Origin: Erwinia mallotivora
GTDB taxonomy: Bacteria > Pseudomonadota > Gammaproteobacteria > Enterobacterales > Enterobacteriaceae
Assembly (NCBI RefSeq): GCF_000590885.1
Contig: NZ_JFHN01000042.1
Span: 44,757 to 108,756 of the forward strand
Direction: 5' to 3'
DNA: 64,000 nucleotides
The position numbers and the translations under genes are program-made. Under the pieces are notes generated by a model. It saw nothing but the letters and a program-made list of their open reading frames with translations, ran no database searches and had not been told where the DNA came from. This document shows positions 47,400-56,754 of the stretch, one piece after another. The number at the start of each line of letters is the position of its first letter. Positions within the stretch are counted from its first letter, which is position 1.

Positions 47400-48378
47400 A
47401 CGGCATCTGCCATTGTTTATCACGCTGCTGGTGTTTGTGATGGGTTACCTGTTCTGCCTCAGCCAGTATCACGGCTTCGCCTCCAGTAGAGTGATGGCGA
47501 ATATCCTGACGGATAATGCTTTTCTGGGCATTATCGCGGTGGGGATGACCTTCGTTATTCTTTCCGGTGGCATCGACCTTTCGGTGGGTGCAACGGTGGC
47601 CTTCACCGGCGTGGTGCTGGCGCGGATGATTGGTGATTATCACCTTAATCCGTGGCTGGCATTTACGCTGGTGATGACCATCGGCTCAATTTTTGGTGCG
47701 CTGATGGGCTGGCTGATTGATGCGCTGAAGATCCCGGCCTTTATTATCACCCTCGCCGGGATGTTTTTCCTGCGCGGATGCAGCTATCTGGTGGCGGAGA
47801 GTTCCCTGCCCATCGATCATCCGTTGTACGCCACGCTCTCTTCGCTGGCGTGGACCATTCCGGGGGGCGGCAGACTGAGTCTGCTGGCGCTGGTGATGCT
47901 GCTGGTGGTGTTGCTCGGCATGGTGCTGGCTCACCGCAGCCGCTTTGGTAATCAAGTCTATGCCATCGGGGGCAATGCCACCTCGGCGCAGCTGATGGGG
48001 ATCTCCACGCGCAGCACCACGGTGCGGGTCTATATGCTGTCATCGGCGCTGGCGACGCTGGCCGGAATTGTCTTTTCTGTTTACACCTCATCGGGCTATG
48101 CGCTGGCGGGCATGGGGGTGGAACTGGACGCCATTGCCTCGGTGGTGATTGGCGGCACGCTGCTGTCAGGCGGGGTGGGAACCGTGCTGGGTACGCTGTT
48201 TGGCGTGCTGATTCAGGGGCTGATCCAGACCTGGATCAACTTCGACGGTACGCTGAGTTCCTGGTGGACGCGGATTGCCGTCGGGGTGCTGCTGTTTGCC
48301 TTTATCGCCCTGCAACGGCTGCTCAGCGTGCTCTGGGACCGGCAACAGAATGCGCCGGTAAAACGGCTACCCGGGTGA
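47392..48378 (+). CDS. yjfF: Galactofuranose ABC permease YjfF
   Basis: Second permease of 328 residues, a paralogue of YtfT with its own SGGIDLSVGATVAFTG motif and the YjfF-type segments SGYALAGMGVELDAIASVVIGG and GVGTVLGTLFGVLIQG. It probably forms a heterodimeric channel with YtfT. Unlike E. coli, where this cluster is followed by fbp, the next gene is a MocR regulator. The 180-bp gap holds no credible gene. Confidence 0.94.
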   Translation: MIKRHLPLFITLLVFVMGYLFCLSQYHGFASSRVMANILTDNAFLGIIAVGMTFVILSGGIDLSVGATVAFTGVVLARMIGDYHLNPWLAFTLVMTIGSIFGALMGWLIDALKIPAFIITLAGMFFLRGCSYLVAESSLPIDHPLYATLSSLAWTIPGGGRLSLLALVMLLVVLLGMVLAHRSRFGNQVYAIGGNATSAQLMGISTRSTTVRVYMLSSALATLAGIVFSVYTSSGYALAGMGVELDAIASVVIGGTLLSGGVGTVLGTLFGVLIQGLIQTWINFDGTLSSWWTRIAVGVLLFAFIALQRLLSVLWDRQQNAPVKRLPG

Positions 48379-48558
48379 TAAAGGGTGTATCTGTCCTGAA
48401 CCTTGTCGCTGACGGCGTTTTTGCTTTTAGCATCAAGGCCCAGCTGTGGTTTTTTTGGCGCCGCCTGGAATACGGAAAATGTCCCACGCCAGGCCTGTTT
48501 CTTCAGCAGGAATAAGCGGCTTCTTTGAGCAATATAGCGTCAATAAATGAATAACTGG

Positions 48559-49893
48559 TTAACGATACTGTTCGTACTCCACCGCTTCCCGGACTTTAAG
48601 CAACGCTTTTTGTAAGCTCTCAATGGTGACAGACCCAAGAGCAATCCTGAGAGCCTGTGGAACGACCAGTGACGTGCTAAAGGGTTCGGCTGTTGAAACG
48701 GAAATATTGCAGTTCATCAAATCCCTTGCGACGCGGTCCGCTCTTGCTTCATCCGGTAAAGGTAACCACGCGAAATATGAGCCCGGATGCGCAATACAGG
48801 GAATATTTCCAAGCGAGGATCTTAATACGGCCTGTCGCTGGCGTGCATCTCGCCTCTTCAGGGATTCAAAACGGGAGACCGTACCATCCTGTATCCAATT
48901 ACATACCAGTGTCGTCATTACAGAGGGTGTATTCCAGGTGGTTGCCCTCACAGCCCTCTCCAGTGCAGGCCGGTACGATTCAGGGCAGACAACAGCTCCC
49001 ACCCTCAAGCCTGTCGCCACGTTCTTTGAGAATCCAGTGATATAAAAGGTACGTTCAGGTGCATAAAACGCAACTGGCGGCGGTGGTCTGCGGATCAGAT
49101 AGCTGTAAGCGGTGTCTTCAATAACGAGAAGATCACAGGCTCTGGCAATTTCGGCCATTTTCTTTCGCTGATTGTGGCTGAGCACCCAGCCAAGGGGGTT
49201 GTGCAATGTAGGCATGGTATAGACAGCTCTGACATGTCTTTTCTGGCACAACTCTTCCAGCACCGATAAATCCGGGCCATCGGTTAAAGCAGGTATGGCA
49301 ATCAGCTCCAGATGATATAACTCTGCCAGCACTTTAAAACCCGGATAGGTCAGTGCATCAACGGCTACTACATCCCCCGGGCGCAGCATGCCCATCACTG
49401 TGATAGTAAGTCCGTGTTGTGCGCCATTCACAATAACCACGTTTTCAGCTTCAGGTTGAAATCCTGGGCCTGTGATATGACCAGCGATAATCTCCCGCTC
49501 TGTCATTCTGCCTGCATGGGGTTGGTAACGGAGATGGGACTCCGTATCCCCGGAGATCGCGACCTGCCGAAGGGCATCACGGAGTAGTTCCCCCTGACCA
49601 GGTAACGACGGATAGTTGAAATTCAGGTCAAGCACATCCGTGGCGACAGCATGCTGGTCAATCCCGTGGCCGTTGGGCAAAGATATTTCCCTGACAAATG
49701 TTCCTCTGCCCGTTTCTCCACTGACCAGCCCCATAGCTTCCAGCTCGCTGTAAACCCGTGTTGCGGTGGCCAGAGAGATATGTTCCTGCGCTGAAAGTGC
49801 TCTGTGTGTCGGTAAACGCGTACCGGAAGGAATATCCCCGTTTCGGATCCTGTTAGCTAAGATATCCACGATGGATTTATAGCGTGCTTTCAT
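48559..49893 (-). CDS. MocR-type GntR/aminotransferase regulator
   Basis: Regulator of 444 residues. The N-terminal GntR winged helix (KSIVDILANRIRNGDIPSG ... THRALSAQEHISLATATRVY) is joined to a fold-type I aminotransferase domain. PLP-site features are NGAQHGLTITV, DALTYPGF, TLHNPLGW and the Schiff-base lysine in FYITGFSKNVATGLRVG. MocR proteins often sense PLP-amino acid or PLP-amine adducts. It is divergent from an EamA exporter and a DapA-like lyase, which it probably controls. The effector is unknown. A TTG at 49911 is an alternative start. Confidence 0.88.
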   Translation of the reverse strand: MKARYKSIVDILANRIRNGDIPSGTRLPTHRALSAQEHISLATATRVYSELEAMGLVSGETGRGTFVREISLPNGHGIDQHAVATDVLDLNFNYPSLPGQGELLRDALRQVAISGDTESHLRYQPHAGRMTEREIIAGHITGPGFQPEAENVVIVNGAQHGLTITVMGMLRPGDVVAVDALTYPGFKVLAELYHLELIAIPALTDGPDLSVLEELCQKRHVRAVYTMPTLHNPLGWVLSHNQRKKMAEIARACDLLVIEDTAYSYLIRRPPPPVAFYAPERTFYITGFSKNVATGLRVGAVVCPESYRPALERAVRATTWNTPSVMTTLVCNWIQDGTVSRFESLKRRDARQRQAVLRSSLGNIPCIAHPGSYFAWLPLPDEARADRVARDLMNCNISVSTAEPFSTSLVVPQALRIALGSVTIESLQKALLKVREAVEYEQYR

Positions 49894-49907
49894 CAAATGT
49901 ATCCATG

Positions 49908-49923
49908 ACAATAATTTGATTGT
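49908..49923. promoter_or_regulatory. Candidate MocR-type operator
   Basis: ACAAT-AATTTG-ATTGT is an inverted repeat with 5-bp arms in the 103-bp gap between the divergent regulator and EamA genes. Confidence 0.4.
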
Positions 49924-49996
49924 ATTGAATGACTGAGCGTACCATCCGCCTTACCAGCGTCAAGCCTGCGGGCAATAAACAAAAAGTGGGGCCAAC

Positions 49997-50887
49997 GTGA
50001 CTAAGACAGTGACAGATAAAACAGATCCAGGTTCAGTTTCCGGGTGGCTCAACGGTCTTATGGGGGTCTTAATTTTTAGTGGTTCGCTGCCAGCTACGCG
50101 TGTTGCCGTTATGGATTTGGATCCTTTTTTCCTGACATTCCTGAGAGCGTCGATTGCCGGGGTGCTGGCTGTTATTCTGATTTGTTGCTTTCGGCAAAAA
50201 CGTCCCCAGGCCTCGCAGATCGTGTCACTTATCATCGTCTCTCTGGGCGTTATTATTGGTTTCCCTTTGCTGACGGCTATGGCGCTACAGCACGTGACTT
50301 CTGCGCACTCTATCGTTTTTCTGGGACTGCTTCCGCTGGCCACTGCAATTTTTGGTGTCATGCGCGGTGGTGAACGTCCGGGAATGGCCTTCTGGATTTT
50401 TTCTGTGTCTGGTAGCCTGCTGGTGATGGGGTTTGCTTTGTCACAAAGTGCAGGCGTCTCGCCAACCGGTGATCTTCTCATGCTCGCAGCGGTACTGGCC
50501 GGTGGCCTGGGTTATGCCGAAGGCGCAAAATTAACCCGCGTGCTGGGGGGATGGCAGGTCATCAGCTGGTCGCTGATCCTCTCCCTGCCTTTCATGCTGA
50601 TAGCGTCATTGACAACAATGCCTGCCACATTTGCCGGGACAGGAATATCTGCATGGATTGCACTGGGTTATGTCTCCCTGTTCAGTATGCTGATTGGCTT
50701 TATTTTCTGGTACAAGGGACTGGCAACTGGCGGGATTGCGGCTGTCGGGCAGCTACAACTCCTTCAGCCTTTCTTCGGGCTGGGCCTGTCAGCCACACTG
50801 CTGCATGAGGCCGTCAGTCCCCTTATGGTGTTCGTTACGCTTGGTGTCATCCTGTGCGTCATGGGCTCTCGTAAATTTGCCCGATAA
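49997..50887 (+). CDS. EamA/DMT-family transporter
   Basis: Inner-membrane protein of 296 residues with ten hydrophobic segments in two EamA repeats (starting GWLNGLMGVLIFSGSLPATR and GDLLMLAAVLAGGLGYAEGA). Drug/metabolite transporters of this group usually export amino acids or related metabolites. The start is GTG 49997; the RBS is weak. It lies between a divergent MocR regulator and a DapA-like gene, suggesting a small amino-acid or keto-acid pathway. Confidence 0.84.
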   Translation: MTKTVTDKTDPGSVSGWLNGLMGVLIFSGSLPATRVAVMDLDPFFLTFLRASIAGVLAVILICCFRQKRPQASQIVSLIIVSLGVIIGFPLLTAMALQHVTSAHSIVFLGLLPLATAIFGVMRGGERPGMAFWIFSVSGSLLVMGFALSQSAGVSPTGDLLMLAAVLAGGLGYAEGAKLTRVLGGWQVISWSLILSLPFMLIASLTTMPATFAGTGISAWIALGYVSLFSMLIGFIFWYKGLATGGIAAVGQLQLLQPFFGLGLSATLLHEAVSPLMVFVTLGVILCVMGSRKFAR

Positions 50888-50892
50888 CTCTT

Positions 50893-50927
50893 CTGCCAGG
50901 TCACCGCTGGCAGACCTGGCTTCTTTT
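50893..50927 (+). terminator. Terminator with alternative stem, EamA to DapA-like gene
   Basis: GCCAGGT/ACCTGGC (50895-50901 with 50914-50920) followed by TTCTTTT is a terminator. It competes with CTGCCAG/CTGGCAG (50893-50899 with 50907-50913), which uses the same left arm. Partial read-through into the next gene is plausible. Confidence 0.55.
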
Positions 50928-50942
50928 GCAAAAGGAATCATT

Positions 50943-51836
50943 ATGTTTACTGGTCTGAGCGCTTTCCCACTGACACCCCTGGTTAACGGTGAGATCGATG
51001 AGAGCAGATTTACTTCTCTGATTGAAAATTTGGCTGATGCAGGCGTTGATTCCATTGGTGCTCTGGGGTCTACGGGCAGCTATGCCTATCTGACCCACGA
51101 ACAACGTTTCTCTGCAACCAAACTTGCCGTCAGTGCGGCGGCGGGTATCCCGGTGATAACCAGTATTGGCGCAGTTCGTGCCGGGGATGTCATGAGATTA
51201 GCGGAAGACGCACAGCAGGCCGGTGTCAATGGGGTATTGCTCGCCCCAGTATCTTATCAACGACTGAGTGATGCAGAAGTCTTCCTTTTATATGAAAGGG
51301 TGACAGCCGAATTATCGGTTCCACTTTGCATCTACGATAATCCTGCAACCACCGGATTTGATTTCAGTGATGATCTACTCATCGCCCTGTCTCATCTGAA
51401 TAAGGTAGGTTCTGTCAAACTCGGGAATTTTCCTGCCGATCCGGATCGGGCCATTCAACGTGTTGAGCATCTGAAAAGTAAGATGGCCCGGGGTGTGACG
51501 CTGGGGATCAGTGGAGATATGCAATCGGCGGCTGGCTTGCTGGCTGGATGTGATATCTGGTACTCGGTGTTGGGCGGGCTGTTTCCCCATTATGCGATGA
51601 AGCTGTCTCATGCTGCGTTGCGCGGAGATACCACTGCAACCCGACAATTGGATCTGGCACTCGAGCCACTGTGGGCCTTCTTCCGCCGTCATGGCAGTTT
51701 GCGGGTTATTGCCAGTATCGCGGAGATCCAGGGCGCTGTGCAATCCCCCTGTCTGCCATTCCCGCTGCAAACGCTTATCGGAAAAGAAATGGCCTCTCTC
51801 GAAGCCACACTGGAACAACTCAGTTTCCTGGCGTGA
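50943..51836 (+). CDS. DapA/NanA-family aldolase-lyase
   Basis: Class I (Schiff-base) lyase-synthase of 297 residues with the DHDPS/N-acetylneuraminate lyase barrel. Conserved features are GLSAFPLTPL, the carboxylate loop GALGSTGSYAYL, the tyrosine in CIYDNPATTGFDF and the Schiff-base lysine in GSVKLGNFP. The substrate cannot be read from sequence: 2-keto acid lyases and true DapA share these. ATG 50943 with AAGGA is chosen; the long upstream frame runs inside the EamA gene. It is probably co-regulated with the EamA gene by the MocR protein. Confidence 0.85.
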   Translation: MFTGLSAFPLTPLVNGEIDESRFTSLIENLADAGVDSIGALGSTGSYAYLTHEQRFSATKLAVSAAAGIPVITSIGAVRAGDVMRLAEDAQQAGVNGVLLAPVSYQRLSDAEVFLLYERVTAELSVPLCIYDNPATTGFDFSDDLLIALSHLNKVGSVKLGNFPADPDRAIQRVEHLKSKMARGVTLGISGDMQSAAGLLAGCDIWYSVLGGLFPHYAMKLSHAALRGDTTATRQLDLALEPLWAFFRRHGSLRVIASIAEIQGAVQSPCLPFPLQTLIGKEMASLEATLEQLSFLA

Positions 51837-51904
51837 TGCCACTGAGTTTCCCTGCACTCTGTGAGGAGGGCTGAATCCTGGAATAGTCTTGTCGGAAAAA
51901 GAAG

Positions 51905-52089
51905 ATGGGTAGTGAAGTCCGGGTGACTAAGATGACTGACCTTTTAAAGAGTATGACGGCAGCAGCTGAGTCGATTGCAATGGACGAAGGGAAGTCTGCA
52001 ACCATTCTTCCTTACCTGCACATTCATCTCTTCAGTACAACGCATGTCACCATCCCGGAACCAGGCGCACCTTTTCTGTACATGATGCT
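51905..52089 (+). pseudogene. Remnant of an AraC-family regulator (AraC_N domain)
   Basis: An open stretch encodes MTDLLKSMTAAAESIAMDEG, then a segment with HLFSTTHVTIPEPGAPFLYM. The spacing and pattern recall the start of the AraC_N (PF06719) domain of AraC regulators acting on aldehydes and alcohols. The remainder, including the DNA-binding domain, is missing; the frame runs into the antisense of araA. It is judged a 5' fragment left by a rearrangement. Confidence 0.45.
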
Positions 52090-52109
52090 GGGCATCCCGC
52101 AGGATGCCC
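52090..52109. terminator. Hairpin downstream of araA
   Basis: Perfect 8-bp stem GGGCATCC/GGATGCCC with loop CGCA, 60 bp past the araA stop. It has no T-run on either side, so it is a possible weak terminator of araBA. Confidence 0.45.
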
Positions 52110-52168
52110 TTAAAGATAACGCCATTGCGTCAATACCCCTGAGCGGTCAGGATCCGCGGCACGGCGGC

Positions 52169-53665
52169 TTAACGCTGATTCAGCCGGTAATACGCCTCGT
52201 TCCAGCGCAGCGCATCCTTAAAGCCGTGCAGCGTGGTTTCTTCGTCGATCACCAGCACTTCAATGCCATGCATCTCGCCATACTGGCGCATATCGTCCAC
52301 GGTCAGTGCCTGGCTGAACACCGTGTGGTGTGCGCCGCCGCCCAGTATCCAGCTTTCTGATGCGGTCGCCAGTGAAGGCTGCGCTTTCCACAGGGCGCGT
52401 GCGACTGGCAGCTTCGGCAGCGCCTGCGGCTGCTCGATAGCGTCCACCACATTGACCAGCAGGCGGAAACGGTCGCCCATATCAATCACGCTGGCATTGA
52501 CCGCACGTCCGGCAGGCGTGGAGAAGATCAGCCTGGCCGGATCGGCCTTGCCACCAATGCCCAGATACTGCACGTCAATCAGCGGGCGGGCCTGCAACGC
52601 AATGGAAGGGCAGACCTCCAGCATATGCGACCCCAGCACCAGCTCATTACCGGGCGCGAAATGATAGGTGTAATCCTCCATAAATGAGGTGCCCCCCGGC
52701 AGACCGGTTGCCATCACCTTAAAAATGCGTAGCAGCGCGGCGGTTTTCCAGTCGCCTTCTCCGGCAAAGCCATAGCCCTGGGCCATCAGGCGCTGCACTG
52801 CCAGACCGGGCAACTGCGTCATGCCATGCAGCGTCTGGAAATTAGTGGTGAACGCCATGCAGCCTTCATCCTGCAAAAAGCGCTTCAGACCCAGCTCGAT
52901 CCGCGCCGCATCCAGCACGTTCTGCCGCTTCTCGCCGTTGACCGCGGCGGCGGCGGTAAAGTCATACAGCGTTTCATATTCATCGACCAGCGCGATGACG
53001 TCGCCGTCGCTGATACCGTTAATGACCTCAACCAGATCGCCCACGCCCCAGCCGTTTACCGCGTAACCAAACTGGATCTGCGCAGACACTTTATCGCCTT
53101 CCGTCACCGCCACGTCGCGCATGTTGTCGCCAAAACGCGCCACCTTCAGCGTCTGACTGGCCTGTTTCGCCGCCGCCGCCCGCATCCATTTCGCCAGTCG
53201 GGCCTGAGCGTTTTTATCCTGCCAGTGACCGGTTATCACACTGTGCGCCTGTCGCATCCGCGCACCGATAAAGCCAAACTCACGCCCGCCGTGTGCCGTC
53301 TGGTTCAGGTTCATAAAGTCCATATCCATGCTGTCCCACGGGATCTCCGCGTTGAACTGGGTATGGAACTGCAACAGCGGCTTATGCAGAATCGACAGGC
53401 CACCAATCCACATCTTCGCGGGTGAAAAGGTGTGCAGCCAGGTGACAAGCCCCAGACAATCCTGTGCATGGTTGGCATCCCGACACAGGGCCAGCGCCTC
53501 ATCCGGGCTTTTTACCAGCGGCTTAAGAAGCAGGGTGAAGGGCAGGTTGCCTTCGCGGTTAAGGCCGTCAACCACCTGTTGCGCATGGTGTTCCACCTGT
53601 TGCAGCGTCTGCTGGCCATACAGATGCTGCGTGCCAATCACAAACCAGACGTTATGCTGAGCCAT
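52169..53665 (-). CDS. araA: L-arabinose isomerase
   Basis: Mn-dependent isomerase of 498 residues (E. coli 500) converting L-arabinose to L-ribulose. Typical segments are [58 protein letters not shown] and the late HHTVFSQAL. Metal ligands Glu and His fall in [12 protein letters not shown] and GGGAHHT. It lies 9 bp downstream of araB. No araD follows; the gene after it on this strand is unrelated. Confidence 0.97.
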   Translation of the reverse strand: MAQHNVWFVIGTQHLYGQQTLQQVEHHAQQVVDGLNREGNLPFTLLLKPLVKSPDEALALCRDANHAQDCLGLVTWLHTFSPAKMWIGGLSILHKPLLQFHTQFNAEIPWDSMDMDFMNLNQTAHGGREFGFIGARMRQAHSVITGHWQDKNAQARLAKWMRAAAAKQASQTLKVARFGDNMRDVAVTEGDKVSAQIQFGYAVNGWGVGDLVEVINGISDGDVIALVDEYETLYDFTAAAAVNGEKRQNVLDAARIELGLKRFLQDEGCMAFTTNFQTLHGMTQLPGLAVQRLMAQGYGFAGEGDWKTAALLRIFKVMATGLPGGTSFMEDYTYHFAPGNELVLGSHMLEVCPSIALQARPLIDVQYLGIGGKADPARLIFSTPAGRAVNASVIDMGDRFRLLVNVVDAIEQPQALPKLPVARALWKAQPSLATASESWILGGGAHHTVFSQALTVDDMRQYGEMHGIEVLVIDEETTLHGFKDALRWNEAYYRLNQR

Positions 53666-53674
53666 AGATTCTCC

Positions 53675-55357
53675 TTAAATTGTTGACGGGGTGGCGGCGA
53701 ACAGAGGTTCCGACGCTTCACACCATTGAAGGTAACGCTGATAGAGTTGCTGCCAGCTGGCGACACGCGTCGCATCTGGCTGAAGGGTGGTGGCAACAGG
53801 GCTGGCCATGTTTTGCTGTGCGGCAGGCACATCGGCATAGACTCCGGCGGCAACGGCGGCAAAAATCGCTGCTCCCAGTGCACAGCATTCATCGGAGGCG
53901 ACGATATCCAGCGGCCGGTTCATCACATCGCAACACACCTGCATAATTGCCGGTGATTTACGCGCAATACCGCCCAGCGTCAGCAGGCTTTCCACCGGAA
54001 CAGACTGCCGTTCAAAGCACTCCATAATCGCCCGTGCGCCAAACGCGGTCGCCGCGATAAAACCGCCGAACAGCGCCGGGGCATCGGTGCCAAGATTCAC
54101 GTCGCTGATCACCCCCTGCAAACGCTGATTGGCAAACGGCGTGCGGCGACCGTTGAACCAGTCGAGCACCACCGGCAGATTTTCCAGCTGCGGATCGGCG
54201 GCCCAGCTGCGGGTCAGATCGTTGAGCAGACTGTGCTGGATCTCCGCCAGTTCCGCCGCCAGCTGAGGATGTCGCTCTGCCGCCTGCACCAGCGGCCAGC
54301 TCAGCAGGCGACTGAACCAGGCATACATATCGCCAAACGCTGACTGGCCGGCTTCCAGTCCGATCATGCCGGGGGTGACGCTGCCGTCTACCTGTCCGCA
54401 GATCCCTTCAATGGCCCGGCCCGCAATGCGTTGCGGATCGGCAATCAGAATGTCGCAGGTGGAGGTGCCAATGACTTTGACCAGGGTATATGGCCCGGCT
54501 CCTGCGCCAACGGCCCCCATATGGCAGTCAAAGGCACCGCCGGAAAGGGTCACGTTCTGATGCAGCCCCAGGCGCGCCGCCCATTCAGCGGTCAGCCTGC
54601 CAACCGGGACGTCAGCGGTCCAGGTTTCCGTAAACAACGGCACGTCGAGATGGCGGGTAAGCAGCGGGTCCAGCGCGTCGAGAAATGCTTTCGGCGGCAG
54701 CCCCTGCCAGTCCGGGTGCCATAAGGATTTATGTCCGGCGGCACAGCGCCCCCGGCGAATCTCTGACGGGGCGGTGGTGCCACTCAGCAGCGCCGGCACC
54801 CAGTCGCACAGTTCGACCCAGGAGACGGCGGCCGCGCGCACCGCGGCGTCTTCCCGGCTGACGTGCAGGATCTTGGCCCAGAACCATTCAGATGAATAAA
54901 TGCCGCCGATAAAACGCGAATAGTCTTCAAACTGGCCGCTGTGACAGAGAGCAGTGATCTCCTCCGCTTCTTTAATTGCGGTGTGATCTTTCCACAGCAC
55001 GAACATGGCATTGGGGTTGTCAGCAAATTCAGGACGCAGCGCCAGAACGTTACCGTCGCGGTCGATGGGGGCCGGGGTGGAACCGGTGGAATCAACGCCA
55101 ATACCCACCACATTCTGGCGCTGCGCGGGCGACATTTTCGTGACAACGTCACATATGGCCCGTTCCAGCGCGTCAATATAGTCCTGGGGATGATGGCGAA
55201 ACTGATTGCGTCGGCTCTGGCAGTACAGGCCCTGCTGCCAGCGCGGGTAAGCCACCACGCAACTGTACAGCTCCTGACCGCTGGCACACTCCACCGCCAG
55301 CGCACGTACCGAATCACTGCCAAAATCCAGCCCGATGGTAATGGCTTCCCTCTGCAT
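53675..55357 (-). CDS. araB: Ribulokinase
   Basis: FGGY-family kinase of 560 residues that phosphorylates L-ribulose to L-ribulose-5-P. The N-terminal phosphate motif is [17 protein letters not shown], followed by [19 protein letters not shown] features are in VIGTSTCDI and [16 protein letters not shown], with [12 protein letters not shown] near the C-terminus. GGAGAAAAC precedes the start. It is first of araBA, reading away from the shared araB/araF regulatory region. araD, which normally completes the pathway, is not at this locus. Confidence 0.97.
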   Translation of the reverse strand: MQREAITIGLDFGSDSVRALAVECASGQELYSCVVAYPRWQQGLYCQSRRNQFRHHPQDYIDALERAICDVVTKMSPAQRQNVVGIGVDSTGSTPAPIDRDGNVLALRPEFADNPNAMFVLWKDHTAIKEAEEITALCHSGQFEDYSRFIGGIYSSEWFWAKILHVSREDAAVRAAAVSWVELCDWVPALLSGTTAPSEIRRGRCAAGHKSLWHPDWQGLPPKAFLDALDPLLTRHLDVPLFTETWTADVPVGRLTAEWAARLGLHQNVTLSGGAFDCHMGAVGAGAGPYTLVKVIGTSTCDILIADPQRIAGRAIEGICGQVDGSVTPGMIGLEAGQSAFGDMYAWFSRLLSWPLVQAAERHPQLAAELAEIQHSLLNDLTRSWAADPQLENLPVVLDWFNGRRTPFANQRLQGVISDVNLGTDAPALFGGFIAATAFGARAIMECFERQSVPVESLLTLGGIARKSPAIMQVCCDVMNRPLDIVASDECCALGAAIFAAVAAGVYADVPAAQQNMASPVATTLQPDATRVASWQQLYQRYLQWCEASEPLFAATPSTI

Positions 55358-55496
55358 GATGTTTTCTCCAGCCGCTCAGTGTCTGATGTCTCATTACCCT
55401 AAGAATTGTCAGCAACAGGCGTTAGGAAGGGGACGCTGCAAATATGCATTTTTCTGTCATTTGCACCGCTTTTGTGATGGGCTTCAAATGTTAACA

Positions 55497-55561
55497 GGAG
55501 GTTAATATGGCTGAATGCATGGATAATTCAGCTGGAATCTCAGGGTGTGATAGCGCTCTCC
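55497..55561 (-). promoter_or_regulatory. araBA control region: CRP site and tandem AraC sites
   Basis: On the minus strand CAGC-TGAATTA-TCCATG (55518-55534) matches the AraC consensus TAGCN7TCCATA at 8 of 10 positions. A second CAGC starts exactly 21 bp later (55497-55513) and ends ACCTCC, like E. coli araI2 (ACCTGA). TGTGA-N6-TCTCC at 55546-55561 lies just upstream, as the CRP site does in E. coli. A further TGTGA-N6-TCAAA is at 55473-55488. Confidence 0.65.
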
Positions 55562-55720
55562 CTTTCGCTGCCGGCTTACCGTTAAAACTAATGCATTCCG
55601 GCATCTGTGGCACTGTTCAGGTGCGGAAATAGCGGAATTACAGTTGTTTAAGTTCTCAGCATCGCCAATGTTACCGTTTACATCACACCGCAAAAAGCGG
55701 GTACTGAGCCGGAGAGCCTC

Positions 55721-56704
55721 ATGCACAAAATTACTCACGCGCTGGCCGCGATTGGCCTCGCCACCCTTATGTCACATTCAGCTATCGCCGACACCATGAA
55801 GTTGGGTTTTCTGGTTAAACAACCGGAAGAACCCTGGTTCCAGACCGAATGGCGATTCGCTGACAAGGCCGGAAAAGAGATGGGCTTTGAAGTGATCAAA
55901 ATCGCCGTCCCGGACGGTGAAAAAACCCTTAATGCTATCGACAGTCTGGCGGCCAGCGGCGCGAAAGGCTTTGTAATCTGTACGCCCGACCCGAAACTTG
56001 GCTCTGCCATCGTGGCAAAAGCCCGCAGCTATGACCTGAAGGTGATTGCGGTTGACGACCAGTTTGTCACCGCGAAGGGCAAACCGATGGATACCGTACC
56101 GCTGGTGATGATGGCGGCGACCAAAATCGGTGAGCGTCAGGGGCAGGAGCTGTACAAAGAGATGCAGAAGCGCGGCTGGGATGCGAAGGACACCGGGGTG
56201 ATGGCGATCACTGCCGATGAGCTGGACACCGCACGTCGTCGTACCTCCGGCTCGATGGATGCGCTGAAAGCAGCGGGTTTCCCGGCGGCGCAAATCTATA
56301 AAGTGCCGACCAAATCCAATGATATTCCCGGTGCCTTTGATGCCGGTAACTCATTGCTGGTGCAGCACCCGCAGGTGAAACACTGGCTGATTGTCGGCAT
56401 GAATGACAACACCGTGCTGGGTGGCGTTCGCGCTACGGAAGGTCAGGGTTTTAAAGCACCGGATGTCATCGGCATTGGCATTAACGGGGTGGATGCGGTG
56501 AGCGAACTGTCAAAAGGCCAGGCCACCGGCTTCTACGGTTCACTGCTGCCCAGCCCCGACGTGCATGGCTACAAGAGTATCCAGATGCTCTACAACTGGG
56601 TAACCAAAGGGGCTGAACCGGCGAAATTTACTGAAGTGACGGATGTGGTGCTGATCACCCGCGAAAACTTCAAAACCGAACTGGCTAAAAAAGGCCTGAT
56701 GTAG
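55721..56704 (+). CDS. araF: L-arabinose-binding periplasmic protein AraF
   Basis: Binding protein of 327 residues (E. coli 329). The signal peptide ends at [10 protein letters not shown]. It has typical AraF segments: [56 protein letters not shown] and [19 protein letters not shown]. It delivers L-arabinose to AraG/AraH. GCCGGAGAG precedes the ATG. It is first gene of araFGH-araC, divergent from araBA. Confidence 0.96.
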   Translation: MHKITHALAAIGLATLMSHSAIADTMKLGFLVKQPEEPWFQTEWRFADKAGKEMGFEVIKIAVPDGEKTLNAIDSLAASGAKGFVICTPDPKLGSAIVAKARSYDLKVIAVDDQFVTAKGKPMDTVPLVMMAATKIGERQGQELYKEMQKRGWDAKDTGVMAITADELDTARRRTSGSMDALKAAGFPAAQIYKVPTKSNDIPGAFDAGNSLLVQHPQVKHWLIVGMNDNTVLGGVRATEGQGFKAPDVIGIGINGVDAVSELSKGQATGFYGSLLPSPDVHGYKSIQMLYNWVTKGAEPAKFTEVTDVVLITRENFKTELAKKGLM

Positions 56705-56754
56705 CAGCGGAAGGGTCGTCTTTAAGGCGGCCCGTCACCTTTGCAGGAGGAGTG

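Noticed and set aside
48379..48558. Possible small gene between yjfF and the MocR regulator
   Set aside because: The frame there starts inside yjfF and has no RBS of its own.
52090..52360. Continuation of the 51905 frame across the araA 3' end as one 151-residue protein
   Set aside because: The second half is only the antisense of araA; just the first part has AraC_N-like character.
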